From the NCBI GenBank assembly GCA_003532515.1, contig DOEX01000120.1:1-16154 (forward strand): 16,154 nt of DNA, read 5' to 3'. The stretch is from Anaerolineaceae bacterium (lineage in GTDB: Bacteria > Chloroflexota > Anaerolineae > Anaerolineales > Anaerolineaceae). The notes beneath the pieces were generated by a model, which worked only from the letters and a program-made list of their open reading frames with translations, was not told where the DNA came from and did not search any database. Shown piece after piece: positions 14,227-16,154 of the stretch (positions within the stretch are counted from its first letter, which is position 1; every line of letters begins with the position of its first letter). The position numbers and the translations under genes were made by a program.

Positions 14227-15525
14227 TTATGGTTGCATCAACTGACCGATAAAAAGGATCGCGCCAGTTTCTTTATCGCGGATGAGGAAAAGAAATGGGC
14301 TGTCAAAGCTCATTATGATCGGATCGGGAGAAATCATGCCTTTCTCCTGTGCTACAGCAATCGTTACTGCAGCGGCTTCTGTTCCGGCTTCATTGACGTC
14401 AATGAAAGCTTTTTGCACAAGAGTCGAGATAAGAAGGCTTTTGTCACCAGTCATCCCTGACAGGTCCGCATTCATTCCAAAAAGGTCGATTACACCAAGA
14501 TTCTGCATCGGGTCTATCAAATCCATTTCCGGGGTCTCAATCTTGAACTTCGGCATACTCAGGTTAACCCTGTTCATGCTCATCTGCTCCAAGTAATCTT
14601 CCAATAAGCCTGCCGTCAGTGTTTGAGAGAAAGCCTCCCAGCTGCCAGCAGCAGGTGCGATCAAATCCATCACCATCGGACTGTTGAAGTAGCTCAGTTC
14701 AATCATCTGGACCTGGTCGTTCTTCAACGCGCGGAATTCTTCAGTGATCATCATCATATCCACTTCGACCTGCTCACCATCCAGGAGGGTAAAAGCTTGC
14801 TTGTGGGTGTCTGCTTCCTGAAATGGGAAACGCCAGGCACCTTTAAAGTAGACCGCATTGGTCAAAGCAAGGCGGGTGTTGGCATTGAACATGTCCGGGT
14901 TGGCAATTTCCTTAATTTTGTCGTTGGTATTTTCCTGCGCCCACTGGTTGATCAGGTCTGCCGCTTCCTGCGATTGGGCAAAATCGACCGTTCGTAAACC
15001 GGCAGCGTAGTTTTCGGATAGCAAATCAAGATAAGATGGCTCGATATAACCATTTTGCATCGCCCAAAGTGCATTAGCAATCTGGAGTGTGAATCCTTGA
15101 TCATCTTCACCTGAAGAACCTGTTTGTGAGGAAAGTGCTATATTGAGTGCATTGATCACCCGATGAAGTTCTTCGTCTGTAACAGGGTAGTGCAACACTT
15201 CTCTCATCTGATTAGCGGTGTCACCTCTGGCACCACCATAGACCATGGTCAGTGCCTGGTAAAGACTGAAAGGTGAATAAAGCAAATTTCCCTGCCCGCT
15301 TTTTAGCTGCTGGTATAGGTCAAATGCAAATTGGTTGTTAGCACTCACCAGGTTTGCTGCTTCCTCAGGTGTATATTGTGGATTAGGGTCATAATCAACG
15401 TTTCCCGTGAACACTTCCTTCTCCTTAGTTGGTAAATTAGTATCAGGATCGGGCTGTGGTGTCATCTGGACGCAAGCGCTAAGTGAAAACAAGACAGCCA
15501 GGCAGGTTAAGAGCAATTTTTTCAT
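14227..15525 (-). CDS. Lipoprotein serpin 2 (predicted P1 Lys)
   Basis: A 432-residue paralogue of the downstream serpin. The signal peptide ends in lipobox LSAC (C18), and the serpin domain begins after about 50 residues. NAVYFKGAW and the closing ILFIGQLMQP are shared with serpin 1. The hinge EAGTEAAAVT (379-388) is of inhibitory type. Counting from E379 gives P1-P1' as K395-G396, within AQEKGMISPD, which points to a trypsin-like target; the register is uncertain because the loop is about 4 residues longer on the P' side. AAGGAG lies 5 bases before the ATG. It is the first gene of the operon. The two serpins share framework but not loop sequence, which suggests duplication followed by a change of target. 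Membrane anchoring through the lipid should place both at the cell surface. Confidence 0.95.
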   Translation of the reverse strand: MKKLLLTCLAVLFSLSACVQMTPQPDPDTNLPTKEKEVFTGNVDYDPNPQYTPEEAANLVSANNQFAFDLYQQLKSGQGNLLYSPFSLYQALTMVYGGARGDTANQMREVLHYPVTDEELHRVINALNIALSSQTGSSGEDDQGFTLQIANALWAMQNGYIEPSYLDLLSENYAAGLRTVDFAQSQEAADLINQWAQENTNDKIKEIANPDMFNANTRLALTNAVYFKGAWRFPFQEADTHKQAFTLLDGEQVEVDMMMITEEFRALKNDQVQMIELSYFNSPMVMDLIAPAAGSWEAFSQTLTAGLLEDYLEQMSMNRVNLSMPKFKIETPEMDLIDPMQNLGVIDLFGMNADLSGMTGDKSLLISTLVQKAFIDVNEAGTEAAAVTIAVAQEKGMISPDPIIMSFDSPFLFLIRDKETGAILFIGQLMQP

Positions 15526-15593
15526 TCTTTCTCCTTAATTCTCTATCTAAATGACGAATTCCAAGCCGGTTAAGTTCCCTATCAAATTTAACG

Positions 15594-15627
15594 CAAGAGC
15601 CTGCTGGTCGCCCAGCAGGCTTTTTGC
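15594..15627 (+). terminator. Strong hairpin upstream of the serpin operon, T run on the plus strand
   Basis: A 10-base-pair perfect stem AGCCTGCTGG/CCAGCAGGCT (15598-15607 with 15612-15621) has a 4-base loop and is followed on the plus strand by TTTT. On the minus strand, the direction of the DUF218 gene that ends 42 bases upstream, only CTCTTGCG follows, so it is a weak terminator there. It may still protect or end the DUF218 mRNA. Confidence 0.6.
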
Positions 15628-15668
15628 GGAAGTCTTATCGCTGATAGAGGGTCAGCGAATTAACCTGG

Positions 15669-16154
15669 TTAGAAGATGGCTCTGATTCGATAATAGGTCA
15701 GGCCAAAGTATTCCCACAGTGTCTGGGAGGTTTGTTCCAAAGAAGCACTTGTAGGCAGAAGATGAGTAACAATATCCTGCCATTTCCAATCAGTCAGGTT
15801 TTGCCAATCGTTCAGCGTTACCTGGTAGTTAGTGGGTGCAGGAGTGATGGTCAGACTGTTTTCACGCAAAAGGAACATCGTGCGGTCCATTTTGAGAGCA
15901 GAGGTCACTAGAATAATGGACTTGATCTCTTTTTCTCGAATGATATCGAGCGAGCGGGAAACATCCTGCCGCAGATTAGCAGCGTCTGACTGCAGAATGA
16001 TCGCGTCTTCGGGCACACCCAGTTCCATCAGGAGGATTTTTGAGCTATTGGCATGATCTACGTCGCCACTGACGAGGATAACGGGGGCAAGTTTTTGCTG
16101 GTAGTACATTGCGCTGTAGAGCACACCATCGGCTTCATCCCCCACCTCGACACG
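15669..16154 (-). CDS. DUF218 (YdcF/SanA/ElyC-like) protein, N-terminus beyond the window
   Basis: 161 residues are visible, open to the right edge. A GTG at 16145 is in frame, but the codons before it (RVEV) continue the domain, so the true start lies outside. The run APVILVSGDVDHANSSKIL is the core DUF218 strand followed by a nucleotide-like loop. LGVPEDAIILQSDAANLRQDV matches the usual GVP...I..E..s.NT..N pattern, and IILVTSALKMDRTMFLL corresponds to the family's conserved SxxxHxxRA segment, here with Lys-Met-Asp in place of His. Family members are membrane-anchored proteins implicated in cell-envelope or polysaccharide functions; the biochemistry is poorly known. It lies upstream of the serpins on the same strand with a hairpin between. 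Confidence 0.8.
   Translation of the reverse strand, partial: RVEVGDEADGVLYSAMYYQQKLAPVILVSGDVDHANSSKILLMELGVPEDAIILQSDAANLRQDVSRSLDIIREKEIKSIILVTSALKMDRTMFLLRENSLTITPAPTNYQVTLNDWQNLTDWKWQDIVTHLLPTSASLEQTSQTLWEYFGLTYYRIRAIF

Noticed and set aside
12814..15525. Possibility that the two serpins form one frameshifted or split gene
   Set aside because: Each has its own lipoprotein signal, ribosome site, full serpin domain, hinge and C-terminal end.

Overview
The window looks like chromosomal DNA of a mid-GC, free-living bacterium. A member of Chloroflexota, for example Anaerolineae, is my best guess but it is inference. It rests on Ser/Thr/Pro-rich lipoproteins, bacterial serpins, a tRNA gene without encoded CCA, and GC-rich palindromic repeats between genes. 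No rRNA, CRISPR array, phage or transposase gene is visible.

Layout. 1-1007 (-): 3'-truncated phosphofructokinase-family gene with altered catalytic motifs. 1143-1379 (+): small acidic coiled-coil protein. 1415-1446: terminator. 1448-1520 (-): tRNA-Phe(GAA) with its own promoter. 1572-3730 (-): response regulator and sensor kinase, overlapping by ATGA. 3899-5617 (+): membrane-anchored M20 peptidase closed by a strong terminator. 5739-7755 (+): membrane-anchored HExxH metallopeptidase followed 4 bases later by a HAD phosphatase. 7760-9112 (-): MFS exporter, convergent with the HAD gene. 9113-9404: non-coding, two palindromic repeats. 9405-10595 (+): lipoprotein of the PQQ-type sugar dehydrogenase family. 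10778-11500 (+): PlsC-like acyltransferase. 11566-12522 (+): CbpA-type DnaJ. 12523-12764: non-coding, a structured element with 12-base inverted ends. 12765-12796: bidirectional terminator. 12814-15525 (-): two tandem lipoprotein serpins. 15669 to the right edge (-): DUF218 (YdcF/SanA-like) protein, N-terminus cut off.

How the genes fit together. Most units are short and independent, so this is mainly a housekeeping and cell-envelope region. A theme is proteolysis and its control at the cell surface: an anchored M20 peptidase, an anchored HExxH peptidase and two surface serpins whose reactive loops differ. The main points for follow-up are the PFK homologue lacking canonical ATP-site and catalytic residues, the serpin pair with Thr and Lys at the predicted P1 position, the tRNA-Phe with C at position 55, the inverted-repeat element at 12547-12740, and several genes whose -10 box sits so close to ATG that the mRNA may be leaderless.
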